Shown: positions 11,341-22,795 of the stretch, in pieces
Layout: each line of letters begins with the position of its first letter
Position numbering within the stretch: position 1 is the stretch's first letter
Source: Tragulus kanchil
Lineage: Eukaryota; Chordata; Mammalia; Artiodactyla; Tragulidae
DNA: 64,000 bases
Assembly: GCA_022376925.1 (NCBI GenBank)
Contig: JAIOJX010000032.1
Location: forward strand, 98,882,794-98,946,793
Reading direction: 5' to 3'
The notes under the pieces: model-generated
Told to the model about the DNA's origin: nothing
Seen by the model: the letters and a program-made list of their open reading frames with translations, nothing else
Database searches by the model: none
Made by a program: the position numbers and the translations under genes

Positions 11341-11690
11341 TTGTGACCAAATACCATAATTTGAGTGGCTTAAAACAATAGAAATATATTTTTTCATAAT
11401 TCTAAAGGTTTAAAGTCCAAATCCAAGGTGTTGGCAAGACCATGTTCTCTCTGATGGTTTTGGGGAAGAATCCTTCCTTGCTTTCAGTTTCTGGTGATGA
11501 CCATGTTCGGCCATCTTTGACTTCTGACTGCATCCCTCCAATTTCTGCTTCAGTCTTCATGTGGCTGTCTTCCCTCTGTGCATTTCTATTTTCTTATAAG
11601 AACACCAGTCATTGGCTGAGGGCCCACCCTAATCCAGCCTGATCCCATTTTAACTTAACTAATTACATTTGCAAGGACCCTTTTAACAAA
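11341..11690 (-). mobile_element. MaLR-type LTR, reverse orientation
   Basis: ACCAAATACCATAATTTGAG, GGCTTAAAACAATAGAAATA, TTCTTATAAGAACACCAGTC and GGGCCCACCCTAATCC are MaLR LTR landmarks read backwards. The Bov-A2 at 11040 abuts it and may have inserted into it. Its duplicate is at about 12436-12785. Confidence 0.7.
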
Positions 11691-11698
11691 TATGGTCA

Positions 11699-11744
11699 AT
11701 ATAGTTTACTTTTTAAATTAAAAGGCATTTGCAGAACATAGAAT
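11699..11744. other. Non-duplicated filler between D2 copies
   Basis: This is 46 nt of AT-rich sequence matching neither the start nor the end of the duplicated unit. It is the longest junction filler in the window and is probably contig-end or gap-fill sequence. Confidence 0.6.
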
Positions 11745-12134
11745 TCACCATTAAAAGTTCTAGGTACCATGAATGAGACTGGATCCTCTTGTCCTCATCA
11801 ATCTTACAGTGTTTGGGCAGACAGTCACGTAACTGTTGTGTGAAGTGATGGAAGCTGTGATGCAGAGATTTGGGGCATTGTTCAACTCACGGGGAGTTTC
11901 CCCAAGCTGGACTTGGAGGGTCAGGGAAGACCTTGCAGATGACGCAAGTGGCACAATGGAAGGAACTAACAAGCATGAGGTAGCCAAGTGGAAATCAGGA
12001 ATGTGCCCAAGAATGTCCTTAGTTGTCTATACAAAGACCTGGAGGCAGGAAGAAGGTATCCATTGGACTCAAAGTGCAGGCTAGCTACAATGTGCAGTTA
12101 GTGGTGTCCTAGTTCCCTAGTCCCCTAGGGCTTC

Positions 12135-12785
12135 AGTTCAGTTCAGTTCAGTTTCTCAGTCCTGTCCAACTCTTTGTGACCCCTTGGACTGGAGCACACC
12201 AGGCTTCCCTGTCCTTCACCATCTCCTGCAGCTTGCTCAATCTCATGTCCATTGAGTTGATGATGCCATCCAATCATCTCATTCTCTGTTGTCCCTTTCT
12301 CCTTCTGCCTTCCATTTTCTCAGTATCAGGGTCTTTTCAAATGAGTCATCTCTTTGCATCAGGTGGCCAAAGTACTGGAGCTTCAGCTTCAGCATCAATC
12401 CTGCCAATATTCAAGATTAATTTCCTTCAGATTTTTTGTGACCAAATACCATAATTTGAGTGGCTTAAAACAATAGAAATATATTTTTTCATAATTCTAA
12501 AGGTTTAAAGTCCAAATCCAAGGTGTTGGCAAGACCATGTTCTCTCTGATGGTTTTGGGGAAGAATCCTTCCTTGCTTTCAGTTTCTGGTGATGACCATG
12601 TTCGGCCATCTTTGACTTCTGACTGCATCCCTCCAATTTCTGCTTCAGTCTTCATGTGGCTGTCTTCCCTCTGTGCATTTCTATTTTCTTATAAGAACAC
12701 CAGTCATTGGCTGAGGGCCCACCCTAATCCAGCCTGATCCCATTTTAACTTAACTAATTACATTTGCAAGGACCCTTTTAACAAA
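12135..12785 (-). mobile_element. Second copies of the Bov-A2 and MaLR LTR (via D2)
   Basis: This is the same Bov-A2 and LTR arrangement as 11040-11690, at offset 1095. It is accounted for by the D2 duplication. Confidence 0.85.
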
Positions 12786-12793
12786 TATGGTCA

Positions 12794-13654
12794 TAGTATG
12801 AGTTTCTGACTGGAAATAGATTTTGAGGGAATACTATTCAACCCAGGACAGCAAAGGTGGCCAAGAGGAGTGGAAATGAATGAGAGTGAGACAAAGATAG
12901 GAACCTGATTCTGAAGGGATTAATAGTAAATAATAATCATAAACTAGCTTTCATGAACACTTGACATGTATGGAGAACCGTGGAAAGCACTTTACACATG
13001 TTGAATGCAGACTCCCTTTGAAAGAGGGAGAGTCAAGTTGAGTGAGATCAGAGGAAAAGTCAGAACTCAGAGATCACCAACTTTATCATCAGTCAAGGTC
13101 CCTGTAGGAGGTAGAGGGCACCTTGGGTTAGGATGATTCAAGGAAGGTTAAAGGACAGGACTGCTCACTGGGGTATGAGCAAGGCATAAGAAAACCACAA
13201 GAGACAGAGCAGGACATGGGACTGTTGCCATTCCTGGGTCTGAAGGTGCAGAGAAGGGAGCAGGTACTAGAGCCCAGAGAGAACACCTTGCGAAGAGTTC
13301 TACCTTGAGAGAAGATGTGACCTTAGGTTAGGGAGGCAGCCAGCCCAAGGTGACCACAGAACGCGGTAGACAGGAGAACAGATACCCTGTCTTGACTCCT
13401 TCTTCCTTCTGGTCTCTTGTTGAGACCTCATTGGCTAGCCCCAACCAGAAGACAGAGGGCAAGAGAGTCCATTGATGTAGTCCACATGTATCAGCCTCAT
13501 GGAGCATGGAACCAAGTGAGAGGACTAGGGAGTGGATCTGGAGAGGCAGACAGACATCTTGTACTAGAACTCTGGTGAAACGGAGAGCATAGGAGCCAGA
13601 AAACTTGAAAGAGTGTGGTGAAAAGTCGATAGAATCTAACACTAAGAATACACT
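12794..13654. other. Mostly unassigned sequence with weak repeat traces
   Basis: A weak MIR-like stretch occurs near 12940-13010 (GAAAGCACTTTACACATG). The rest, including purine-rich 13100-13350, is not assigned. No gene is supported. Confidence 0.4.
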
Positions 13655-13656
13655 AC

Positions 13657-13704
<48 letters not shown>

Positions 13705-13729
13705 AAGAAAGAAAGAAAGAAAGAAAGAA
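13655..13729. repeat. Compound microsatellite (TAGA)n-(AAGA)n
   Basis: About a dozen TAGA units pass directly into about six AAGA units. The minus-strand 139-codon frame across it (repeating Tyr-Leu-Ser-Ile) is a microsatellite translation. Confidence 0.98.
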
Positions 13730-13817
13730 AAGAGAACTGTATAGCACCGGGTAGTTTACTAAATATTTTGTAGTAACCTATAAGGGAAAAGAGTCTTAAG
13801 AAGCATATTATATATGT

Positions 13818-13970
13818 TTAGTTGTTCAGTTCTAAGCTGTTTTCGACTCTGTGACCTCATGGACTGTAGTACACCAGGCTTCCCTGTCCTTCACTATCTC
13901 CCAGGGTTTTGCCCCCTTCTTCTCCTGCCCTCAGTCTTCCCCAGCATCACAGTCTTTTCCAATGAGTATG
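13818..13970 (-). mobile_element. Truncated Bov-A2 SINE
   Basis: GACTCTGTGACCTCATGGAC, CAGGCTTCCCTGTCCTTCAC and CAGTCTTTTCCAATGAGTA follow the same order as the 11040 element, but the 3' portion is missing. Confidence 0.85.
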
Positions 13971-14041
13971 AATCACTTTGCTATACATCTGAAATTAACA
14001 AGATGTTGTTTAACTATACTCCACTTAAAAATAAAAGAATG

Positions 14042-14371
14042 TGGGCTTCCCCTGGTGGTCCAGTGGGTAAGGACACCGCCTTGCAGTGCAAGGGGTGCCG
14101 GTTCAATCCCTGGCCTGGGAAGATCCCACGTGCCGTGGAGCGGCTGGACCGATGTGTCCAATTACCGAGCCGGAGCTCTGGAGCGCATACGCCCAGAGCC
14201 GGTGCTCTGCAACAACAGGTGCCACCGCGATGGGAGGCCCACAGGAGACAAAGAACAAAGATGGATGAAACTAGACAAATGAAAGACCAGTGGAAGTGGC
14301 CCGCCAACCCCCCCTCCCCCACCCCGCCCGCCGCCAAAATAAATAAATAAATGTTTAAAAAATAAAATAAA
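14042..14371 (+). mobile_element. CHR-type tRNA-derived SINE, young variant
   Basis: The tRNA-like head is GGGCTTCCCCTGGTGGTCCA, with B box GGTTCAATCCC. The body contains GTGTCCAATTACCGAGC, GAGCTCTGGAGCGCATACG and CAAAGAACAAAGATGGATG, then a C-rich block and an AAATAAATAAATAAATG tail. The 11-bp repeat ATAAAAGAATG at 14031-14041 and 14372-14382 is the target-site duplication. CpGs are well preserved, suggesting recent insertion. Overlapping frames on both strands are SINE translations. Confidence 0.88.
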
Positions 14372-14384
14372 ATAAAAGAATGAA

Positions 14385-14570
14385 CACGAGATCTGGAGTG
14401 AAACAGGCTTGCATTCATCACTGATTCCATCTCCAACCAGCTGTGTGACTTTGACCATCTGCCTCTTCATGGGGTTAGTAAGATGATTATACAGACCAAT
14501 ACAACTTAAGTGCTTAATACAGTGCATGGCATTTGTAATAAATACTCATTGAGTATCTACTACTATTACT
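14385..14570 (+). mobile_element. MIR SINE
   Basis: ACCAGCTGTGTGACTTTGAC, GGGTTAGTAAGATGATTATA and CTCATTGAGTATCTACTACT follow the forward MIR order. The CHR SINE at 14042 lies at its 5' edge. Confidence 0.65.
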
Positions 14571-14639
14571 ATTTTTAGGAACAGCTAGACAGTAGTCTGT
14601 CACAATGGGGCCTCTCTTGAAAGCCTGTGGACAGTCACT

Positions 14640-15130
14640 CCATCCAACATTCATTCATCCATTGACTTGTTCAACATGCATCTATGAGCACCTAGTGTGT
14701 GCCTATCTTGGGTCTAGCTGGTAATGGTAAGCAAAGTGAACAAAACTCTTTGCCCTCATGGAACTTACATTCTGATGAGAAAAGTAGATAACAGACATAT
14801 ACAATAGACTTACTAAAGTGCTATGGATAAAATATAGCAGAAAAGGGAGAGGGGGAATACTTAGGATGGGATTGTGAGTTAAAATACAGCAGCAAGAAGA
14901 ATCATTGAGAAGGTAATATTGCAAAGATCTGAGTGGGATTGAGGGAGGAAGACATTCTGATGCCTGAGAGAGTTCCAGGTAGAGGAAAGGACAGGAGTGG
15001 AGGCACTGGAACCATAGCGCACAGGATCATTTGGGAAGCAGTAAGGATATAGCTCCCTGGGAACCAAGTGCAGTGAGTTCAGAGGGGTAACAAGAGCCAG
15101 ACCTGCAGAGCCCAGGACTTTAAAGGACTG
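14640..15130. mobile_element. Ancient interspersed repeat, same family as 1060-1620
   Basis: ATTCATTCATCCATTGAC, ATGAGCACCTAGTGTGTGCC, CCCTCATGGAACTTACATTC and later GAGAGTTCCAGGTAGAGGAA occur in the order expected for this widespread old repeat. The family name is not assigned. Confidence 0.5.
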
Positions 15131-16060
15131 AGCTCTATTAATACATGATCTAGCAGCTCACGCTGTAGTCCCAGACATTTCATATGAATACTGTTCCCCA
15201 ATCTGTAGAATGGGAACATTAATCACCATTTTGTTTATTCCCTAATTGGATTTTATGGGTCCAGTAAAAAGATGGGTTATGTTGTTGTTTTGAAAATAAT
15301 TATTAGGCAAGAGAATGTTCTTACTGCTCAGTAATTTTACCCCAGGCCATCTGCCACTGAGAAGAAAGACTGCCCAGACCCTCAAGAATGTGGCTGTTCT
15401 GGCCCATTGCTAGACAGCGGGTTGTCATCTCTCAGCAAGTCTTATCTCCTTCTTTTGCCTCTTCAGCTCTGGGGCCTAGATTTTAAAACAGCAGTTTCTC
15501 CCCGCTGTGTTCCATGCTCCAAGCCTCCTCAGTGGAACTGCAGACCAGTGATTCACAGAGGCTTGTTATTTATCCTATATGCAGTAAAGGCTTTCTGTAG
15601 GTTATAGGAAATAAATGTGCTTTTTACTGTCATCTGTGGTTCTTATTAAACTTATCCCCTCAGTGGGGAAATATCTTTGCAGGACCAAGCACTTTTATGT
15701 CCAAACAGCCAATGAGCTGATAATGGGCTTTATGTCTAGCTGTAACCATCAGCCTTGCAGGCAGCCCTTCCTGCATTGCAGTTAGGAGTCGTGGGTTTCT
15801 GAACCCACAGAGTGTAAATACTTCTTACTAATGTGGTCGTCTGTGCTTGCAAATACAGGAACTGATCTCCCATGCCTATCTGCTAGAGAGAACATGGACG
15901 CTGATGGAGCCTGATGGACTTGAGGCCAAAAAACTGCACCAAGAATGAGTGGCATGAGATTATGAGAAGGGATGGAATAGTTGAAAAAATACTTTGCACT
16001 GGTAGAGTCTTACAGACAGGAGTAAATTTTTTTTTTTTATTGTAGATACAGGAGCTGCTC
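15131..16060. other. Unassigned unique sequence
   Basis: No repeat or gene is recognised, apart from a T-run near 16027-16038 adjoining the following SINE. Confidence 0.4.
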
Positions 16061-16093
16061 TATTATCTCTTAGTGGGAGTGTATGTGTGTACA

Positions 16094-16306
16094 TGTGTGT
16101 GTCTGTGTTGCTCAGTGGTGTCTGACTCCTTTGTGATCCTATGGACTGTAGCCCACCACACTCCTCTGTCCGTGGCATTTCCCAGGCAAGAATAATGGAG
16201 TTGGTAGTCCTTCCCTTCTCCAGGAGATGCTCCTGACTTGGGGATTGAACCCGCATCTCTTGCCCTGCAGGTGGATTCTTGACCCCTGAACCACCAGGTA
16301 AGCCCT
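16094..16306 (-). mobile_element. Bov-tA SINE
   Basis: Reverse-complement Bov-tA landmarks occur in order: GTGTCTGACTCCTTTGTGA, GGACTGTAGCCCACCA, CCCAGGCAAGAATAATGGAG, GGGGATTGAACCCGCATCTC (B box) and CCTGAACCACCAGG. Confidence 0.93.
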
Positions 16307-16377
16307 TGAAGGAACAAAGGCAACTTAAATTTATTTGTAATTATTCAGTGCACCAACCACTTTACATAGACCATGGT

Positions 16378-16637
16378 TTTTTTTTTTTTTTAATATTTAA
16401 TTGACTAGGTTGCCTCAGGTCTTAGTTGCAGCATGAGGGATCTTTTGTTGTGGCACTAGAGCTTCTCTACTTGTGGTGCCTGGGCCCCAGAGTGCGCTGG
16501 CTCAGTAGTTGTGGGATGGTGTGCAGGCTTAGTTGCTCTACAACATGTGAGATCTGAGTTTCCTGACAAGGGATTGAACCCACTTTCCCGGCATTCCAAG
16601 GCAAATTCTTAACCACTGAACCATCAGGGAAGTCCTC
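16378..16637 (-). mobile_element. CHR-2-type SINE
   Basis: A poly-T/TTTAATATTTAATTG start (the element's 3' tail reversed) is followed by CAGGTCTTAGTTGCAGCATG, TGTGGCACTAGAGCTTCTC, GGATTGAACCCACTTTCC and CTGAACCATCAGGGAAGTCC. This is the classical CHR-2 body, distinct from the variant found nearby. Confidence 0.85.
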
Positions 16638-16719
16638 CTAGACAGTGTTGTTTTCTTTTTCTTTTCATGTGGCCATGGTTTTTGTTTGTGTTTGTTTTAA
16701 ATTTTTGGCCGCTTTTATT

Positions 16720-16967
16720 GTTTTTTTTAATTTACTTATTTTAATCCATATTTTTTCTTTGGACTATGTGTGCCTTCCATTGCTGTGACCTCTCTCCTTG
16801 CAGAGCACCAGCTCTGGGTGCATGTACTCCAGAGCGCTGACTCATAATTGGACATGCCAGTCCAGCCGTTCCATGGCCTGTGAGATCTTCCCGGGCCAGG
16901 AATTGAACTGGTGCCCCTTACATTTCATGGACTCTTTGCTCACTGGACCACCAGGGAAGCCCTAGAC
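16720..16967 (-). mobile_element. CHR-type SINE variant, diverged
   Basis: It is the reverse complement of the same variant as at 14042: GCAGAGCACCAGCTCTGGG, CATAATTGGACATGCCAGTC, GATCTTCCCGGGCCAGGAAT and CTGGACCACCAGGGAAGCCC. It is more diverged. Its last part is repeated after 18024 because D3 starts inside it. Confidence 0.85.
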
Positions 16968-19127
16968 AGTGTTTTTTGATCTATGAAAATACTGGTGAAA
17001 CATGTTTTAATCCTGATAGTAAAATGATGTAAAAGAAAAGTGAAGACTTAAAACCATACAGTAGATCCATCACTAAGCCAAGATCATAATACAGGCTCGC
17101 TACATCAAGTCAGACCGACTTCTCATCTCAGAAAACTTTGTAGTGTCTGTAGCTGTCAAATGGGAATGATAATGTCACACCTGGAGATCTGTGGCTTAAA
17201 AGACCACCATGGCACTGGTGTGTAGATAATGTCTGGCAAGAAGTAAGCTCTGACTTCTAGCCAGCTTTATTCTTCCTTTCGAGCTTCTTCCCTCTCTTTC
17301 TTACCTTCAGTATTATGTATTACAGGAATGTAACCACAGCAGTATAGGTTAGACCATACCTTCGGTGAGACGATGAAACCTTAAGATCTCAAATCTAGGT
17401 GTTACCAACAGAGTATGGTTGACACTATGGGACTCTTGACTTTTCATTTTCAGTCATAGTGCTGGGTTAACTTGCAGAGTGATTTCATTCAGAATTGTTT
17501 CAATACAAATATAGAAAGTGAGCTTCTTAACCATCACAATTGGAAAAGAGAGGAGGAAAGTAAATTAGTACTCTTGAATCTTGCCATGTGGCAGCTACTT
17601 GCAGATGGTAAGTTTCAAACTCAAGGTCACATAGCAAATGACATATTTAAGAGTCAAATTTGAGCCTGACTCCAAAATCCATGCTCTTCCCACTATTCCA
17701 AATTGAATTTTTCCAGCAAATCAAACGTCTTGTTTACTAGGAGATCCCAATGTATGTCATATGCTCGGTACTAATTTACAAATAATCAAGATAGACCAGA
17801 CCATCAGTTCTTTCCCTGTTGACTCAAAAGGCCCTGGAGAGTCTCTCAGTGGGACTGATGAATGACTCTGAGCATAACTATCATAGGAAGAGAATGTGAA
17901 AATAGAGCAGTTAATTTCTGTTTTCCTTGTTCTGGATAAATAGTTTTGCTTAGACTTTCAGGTCAGACAGAGACATGACTAATTCACTTCCTGACCTGAG
18001 ACCATGATGGTAGAAGAACCCATATTTCATGGACTCTTTGCTCACTGGACCACCAGGGAAGCCCTAGACAGTGTTTTTTGATCTATGAAAATACTGGTGA
18101 AACATGTTTTAATCCTGATAGTAAAATGATGTAAAAGAAAAGTGAAGACTTAAAACCATACAGTAGATCCATCACTAAGCCAAGATCATAATACAGGCTC
18201 GCTACATCAAGTCAGACCGACTTCTCATCTCAGAAAACTTTGTAGTGTCTGTAGCTGTCAAATGGGAATGATAATGTCACACCTGGAGATCTGTGGCTTA
18301 AAAGACCACCATGGCACTGGTGTGTAGATAATGTCTGGCAAGAAGTAAGCTCTGACTTCTAGCCAGCTTTATTCTTCCTTTCGAGCTTCTTCCCTCTCTT
18401 TCTTACCTTCAGTATTATGTATTACAGGAATGTAACCACAGCAGTATAGGTTAGACCATACCTTCGGTGAGACGATGAAACCTTAAGATCTCAAATCTAG
18501 GTGTTACCAACAGAGTATGGTTGACACTATGGGACTCTTGACTTTTCATTTTCAGTCATAGTGCTGGGTTAACTTGCAGAGTGATTTCATTCAGAATTGT
18601 TTCAATACAAATATAGAAAGTGAGCTTCTTAACCATCACAATCGGAAAGAGAGGAGGAAAGTAAATTAGTACTCTTGAATCTTGCCATGTGGCAGCTACT
18701 TGCAGATGGTAAGTTTCAAACTCAAGGTCACATAGCAAATGACATATTTAAGAGTCAAATTTGAGCCTGACTCCAAAATCCATGCTCTTCCCACTATTCC
18801 AAATTGAATTTTTCCAGCAAATCAAACGTCTTGTTTACTAGGAGATCCCAATGTATGTCATATGCTTGGTACTAATTTACAAATAATCAAGATAGACCAG
18901 ACCATCAGTTCTTTCCCTGTTGACTCAAAAGGCCCTGGAGAGTCTCTCAGTGGGACTGATGAATGACTCTGAGCATAACTATCATAGGAAGAGAATGTGA
19001 AAATAGAGCAGTTAATTTCTGTTTTCCTTGTTCTGGATAAATAGTTTTTGCTTAGACTTTCAGGTCAGACAGAGACATGACTAATTCACTTCCTGACCTG
19101 AGACCATGATGGTAGAAGAACCCATAT
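16922..19127. repeat. Direct duplication D3 (copies 16922-18023 and 18024-19127)
   Basis: Offset is about 1102. The join is direct with a few bases of shared ATTT. Copies differ by single-base changes, for example CAATTGGAAAAGAG versus CAATCGGAAAGAG and ATATGCTCGG versus ATATGCTTGG. Apart from the SINE end at its start, the unit holds no recognised gene or repeat. Confidence 0.96.
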
Positions 19128-19394
19128 TTTTCACATGAATGGAATGGCAGGAGGGTCTTCAGATATGGACATGTGATAACAGCAGGACAGCCAGCCTAGG
19201 GACTTCACTGCACCATCCCACACCTTCTATGAGATGACACTCATTTGGTACATCCATCATTGGGCATCGGCAGCAGGAAATACCAACTTCCCCTATGCCA
19301 GGATCCATACCAGACTGTCCAACATGGCAGTCACAGGCCACAAGTGGCTCTTTAACACTGAGTTATATTCAGTTAAAAATATATATACCATTTA
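19128..19394. other. Unassigned sequence
   Basis: No recognised feature lies between the end of D3 and the next SINE. Confidence 0.4.
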
Positions 19395-19640
19395 GGGCTT
19401 CTCTGGTGATCCGGTGGGTGAGGAGTCTGCCTTGCAGTGCAAGGGGCACCAGTTTGATCCCTGGCCTGGGAAGATCCCACGTGCAGAGGAACGGTTGGGC
19501 CAGTGTGTCCAATTACGGGCCAGAGCTCTGGAGGGCATGTGCCCAGAGCCAGTGCTCTGAAACAAGAGAGGCCACTGTGATGGAAGGCCCATACGGGCCA
19601 AAGAATAAATAAAAAAGATGGATGAAAAATAAAAATGATA
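19395..19640 (+). mobile_element. CHR-type SINE variant
   Basis: Head GGGCTTCTCTGGTGATCCGG, then CCTTGCAGTGCAAGGGGC, GTGTCCAATTACGGGCCAGA and AAGATGGATGAAAAATAAA. It is moderately diverged from the 14042 element. A duplicated ATGTCATTTAAATT motif lies just downstream (about 19670-19704). Confidence 0.87.
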
Positions 19641-19786
19641 CCTTAGAGACAAAAATTTAAAAATGTATATATGTCATTTAAATTATATATATGTCATTTA
19701 AATTAATTCCGCTTGTTTCTTTTTACTCAAATATGACTACTGGAAAGTTTAAGATTATAGGCTCAATTAAAATTATGTATTCTGGG

Positions 19787-20096
19787 CTTCCCTGGTGGTT
19801 CAGTGGGTAAGGACACCGCCTTGCAGTGCAAGGGGTTCCGGTTTGATCCCTGACCTGGGAAGATCCCACATGCCGTGGAGCGGCTGGACCTATATGTCCA
19901 ATTACCAAGCCGGAGCTCTGGAGTGCATGCGCCCAGAGCTGGTGCTCTGCAACAACAGAGGCCACTGCGATGGGAGGTCCACAGGGGCCAAAGAACAAAG
20001 ATGGATGAAAATAGATAAATGAAAGACCAATAGAAATGGCCCGCCCACCCTACTCCAAATTCCCCAGATATTAAAAAAAAAAAATTAAAAAAAAAG
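19787..20096 (+). mobile_element. CHR-type SINE variant
   Basis: GGGCTTCCCTGGTGGTTCAG, CACCGCCTTGCAGTGCAAGG, GTCCAATTACCAAGCCGGAG, AGAACAAAGATGGATGAAAA and GAAAGACCAATAGAAATGGC lead to an A-rich tail (20070-20096). It has the same orientation as the SINE 390 bp upstream. Confidence 0.9.
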
Positions 20097-20229
20097 ATTA
20101 TATATTCTCTCATTCATGCCTTGCATTGTTTCTTTTAAACAGCAGTACTCAATACAATCCATAGAATAATAAAACTACATTTGCAAAATAAGTAAAATTT
20201 GAATTAATTTTTCAGCCTAGATATGTTAC

Positions 20230-20395
20230 ATAAATATCATGTCATGATAAGGATTAGGAGGGATCTTGGCATTTATCTAAAATGTCCATATTTTATAGCT
20301 AAAGGAAATAAGACCCAGAAAGATGAAGCAACTTTGTCCAAGGTCACACAGCTAGTGAGTGAAAGAGCTGGGTTAGAACCCAGGCCACTAGCACC
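20230..20395 (-). mobile_element. MIR SINE
   Basis: Reverse MIR core: GTCCAAGGTCACACAGCTAG, TGAGTGAAAGAGCTGGG and GTTAGAACCCAGGCCACTAG. It is well preserved in the core. Confidence 0.85.
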
Positions 20396-20509
20396 AAATA
20401 TGTCTCCATTCCATGAATGACCCACAGAATAAAGGCATCTTGAGACTTAAACTGTATCTCTGGGAGCTTCCCACCTCTCTGTCCCCAGCACCAGTGCCTG
20501 GCACGTGGC

Positions 20510-20690
20510 AAGAACACTTTTATTCAATACCCACTTGGTCTGAGATGCTTTACATTTTGCACAAAGGGTACAAAGATAAGTAATACTCTCAGGTTCTATT
20601 CTCTAGAAGCTCACAATATGGTGGAAAATATACCAGATGGATAGTAACCAGTTAAAAATCATAAAGCAGAGGTACTGGCAAAGTACAACT
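20510..20690. mobile_element. Ancient interspersed repeat fragment
   Basis: GGTACAAAGATAAGTAATAC, AGAAGCTCACAATATGGTGG and a GATAGTAACCAGTTAAAAAT stretch resemble the old repeat at 14640-15130. It is a short and diverged fragment. Confidence 0.4.
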
Positions 20691-21190
20691 GAATGCTAAT
20701 ATGGAAATATATTCAAATTCGCTAGTAATTTTAAAACTGCAAATAAAACGCTGATACTTTGTTGTCTGTTACCTTATTTATATTCTTTCTAGTCTCAGAG
20801 GAATTGGAAGTAATTCATAATCCTACATCAGAAAAAAATTAGAAAAACGGTTATTCTTTTTGCAAACATGTCCTGGGGAGGGGCCAGGCTTCAGCCTAAG
20901 GAGGAAGTTTGGCCTAGAAAAACATTTCAGTTACCATGATGTCCTTTACCCAAGTTTGCTTGACTTCAGGAAAGAAATGGGTGTATTTGGTTAGATATTT
21001 GATGTATACTAGTCACAACCTTTATCTTCACTTACTTTTGAAAAATCCCTGGCTTCCTTGAGTATCAAAATGGGAAAGTTCCTTGGGAGAAGAAGTCAAA
21101 TTTTGTTTTGTCCTCCAGCATCTGCTGTAGGATTTTTCACATGTGATAAAGACCAAATTCAATAAAGCTTTGCTGAATATAGGAAGGTGA
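20691..21190. other. Unassigned unique sequence
   Basis: No repeat or gene is recognised. Confidence 0.4.
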
Positions 21191-21194
21191 GCAT

Positions 21195-21390
21195 GTTTAT
21201 TCTGTACCAGCTATGTGCTCACATGCTTTACAAGCCTCTTCATATAAATGAACTCATTTAATAATCTCAAAATCCTGAGATGCTGAATCCATTTGCAGAT
21301 AAGAAAACAGAAACTCTAAGAGGTTGAGAGACATGCCACCAATCCTTGGCTACCAATGATTTGAACCCCTACCGTACATGGTTTCCAGAG
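21195..21390 (-). mobile_element. MIR SINE
   Basis: TACCAGCTATGTGCTCACAT, GAACTCATTTAATAATCTCA, AAGAAAACAGAAACTCTAAG and GATTTGAACCCCTACCG are reversed MIR landmarks. Confidence 0.7.
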
Positions 21391-21929
21391 CTTGTGGCCC
21401 TATTTTAAGTGAAGAAATAGAAGAATAAAGGGAAAAGAGAGAAAGTACAGCAGGGAAAAAGAGAGAAGTGGAGGAGAGGATGCAGGTGGGTCGGAGGAAG
21501 TGGAGAGAAAACCAGAGATGGGAGGGGAGGAAGGAAGGGTGAGTGGGTGTGAAATTACACGTCTTTTGGCACATAGTCGGAGAAGAAAGACAGAGAGGAG
21601 GGTCAGAGTTCTCCTGGAGGAAATTATTCCTGGCAATTTAGAAAGAAATTTTCTAAGACAGCAAGTTAGGAACTCAGCCACTGTCAAAGGCTCAGCTCTC
21701 CGAATCTCCCCAGGACAGTCTCCTCTCTTGCCACCTCATTATCGCCAGGAACAATCTGCATGGCCAGTAATGAGGGAATCTTAATGCGGGCCATCTCAGG
21801 GGTGGGTAATGGCCTTGCACTGGTGGTTCAGGTCACAAGTCCAGGCCTGGATGCGGAGGAGTGAGTTGTGTGGAGCTGCCAACTCTCCCCTGGACAGACA
21901 GCCCATTCGCCCTTACGCCTCAGCAGGGC
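21391..21929. other. Purine-rich unassigned sequence
   Basis: The tract 21415-21620 is strongly A/G biased on the plus strand. No gene is supported. The 94-95 codon frames on both strands reflect the compositional bias. Confidence 0.45.
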
Positions 21930-22425
21930 AGTAAAGAGAAAGGGAGGTCCACCCTGCATTCCCCTGCCAGCTGAGCCTGCTGGGGCAGTGGGGGGATAGT
22001 CCCCACAGTGGTAAACAGCTTGTCCTGCTACTGACCTTGACCCTGACTCTCCCTGCTTCCTGATGAGTCTGGCTCCTAGCAAACTCTGCTCCAAACTAAA
22101 GTGCATGTAAATTATTAGGGAGCCATTTAGCCACCACTTTACATTTGGAACATCCTTTGTGGTTTCCAGTTAGTTTCTGTGGGCAAAGTAAAGTGGACAA
22201 AGCAAAGCCTTGGAGTGAGGGTTTTAATCCTAGCATCTCTCTCTGTTAGAGACAACCTTGGGAATATTATTTTACACCTGTGAATTTCAGTTACTTAAAT
22301 GCCAAGAGCAACAGTAACATCAGCATCATGAGTTTATTTCGATTATTTTTTATTTGTTATTAGCAATCATAGCTAACTTTGAATATGATGTGCTGGATTC
22401 CATGCTGATTGCTTTATGTGCTGGG

Positions 22426-22528
22426 CTAGACTAAGTCACTTCATTCATGTCCAACTCTTTGTGACCAGGTTCCTCTGGCCATGGGGATTCTCCCAGTACT
22501 GGAGTAGGGTGCCATGCCCTTCTCCAGT
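22426..22528 (-). mobile_element. Bov-tA fragment (repeated at 23475-23577)
   Basis: CAACTCTTTGTGACCAGG, TTCTCCCAGTACTGGAGTAG and GCCCTTCTCCAG are reversed Bov-tA landmarks, with internal shortening and the tRNA head missing. The second copy arises through D4. Confidence 0.8.
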
Positions 22529-22795
22529 TGCTTTATATATACATGATTACTAATTCTTATAACTCTGTATGTAGATATTGGTCTTCTCCCTCATTTATAC
22601 AAGTTACAGTTGAGGTTGGGACTCATTAGTACATGTCAGAACTGAGACACAAAGCCTTTTCTCTATGAAAAAGTCTATAACCTTAACCACAGTGCTATAC
22701 TGAAATTATGTATACTCAGAGCAAGAACCTGACACAGTATATCAGTGAAATCACTTATTCTCTCTACTCATTTCTCTTTGATTATATATCAGTTA

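Larger units (their letters stand above)
10650..12793. repeat. Direct duplication D2 (copies 10650-11698 and 11745-12793)
   Basis: The copies are parallel at a constant offset of 1095. I noticed one substitution (CTCACAGGGAG versus CTCACGGGGAG). Both start TCACCATTAAAAGTTCTAGG and end AACAAATATGGTCA. The 46 nt between them (11699-11744) belong to neither copy. Confidence 0.97.

Noticed and set aside
13328..13747. 139-codon frame with Tyr-Leu-Ser-Ile repeats
   Set aside because: It reads through the TAGA/AAGA microsatellite and has no other protein-like feature.
19395..20096. tRNA genes in the SINE heads
   Set aside because: B-box-like motifs (for example GGTTTGATCCC) are present, but no cloverleaf with a proper acceptor stem and anticodon loop is visible. 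They are the tRNA-derived heads of SINEs.
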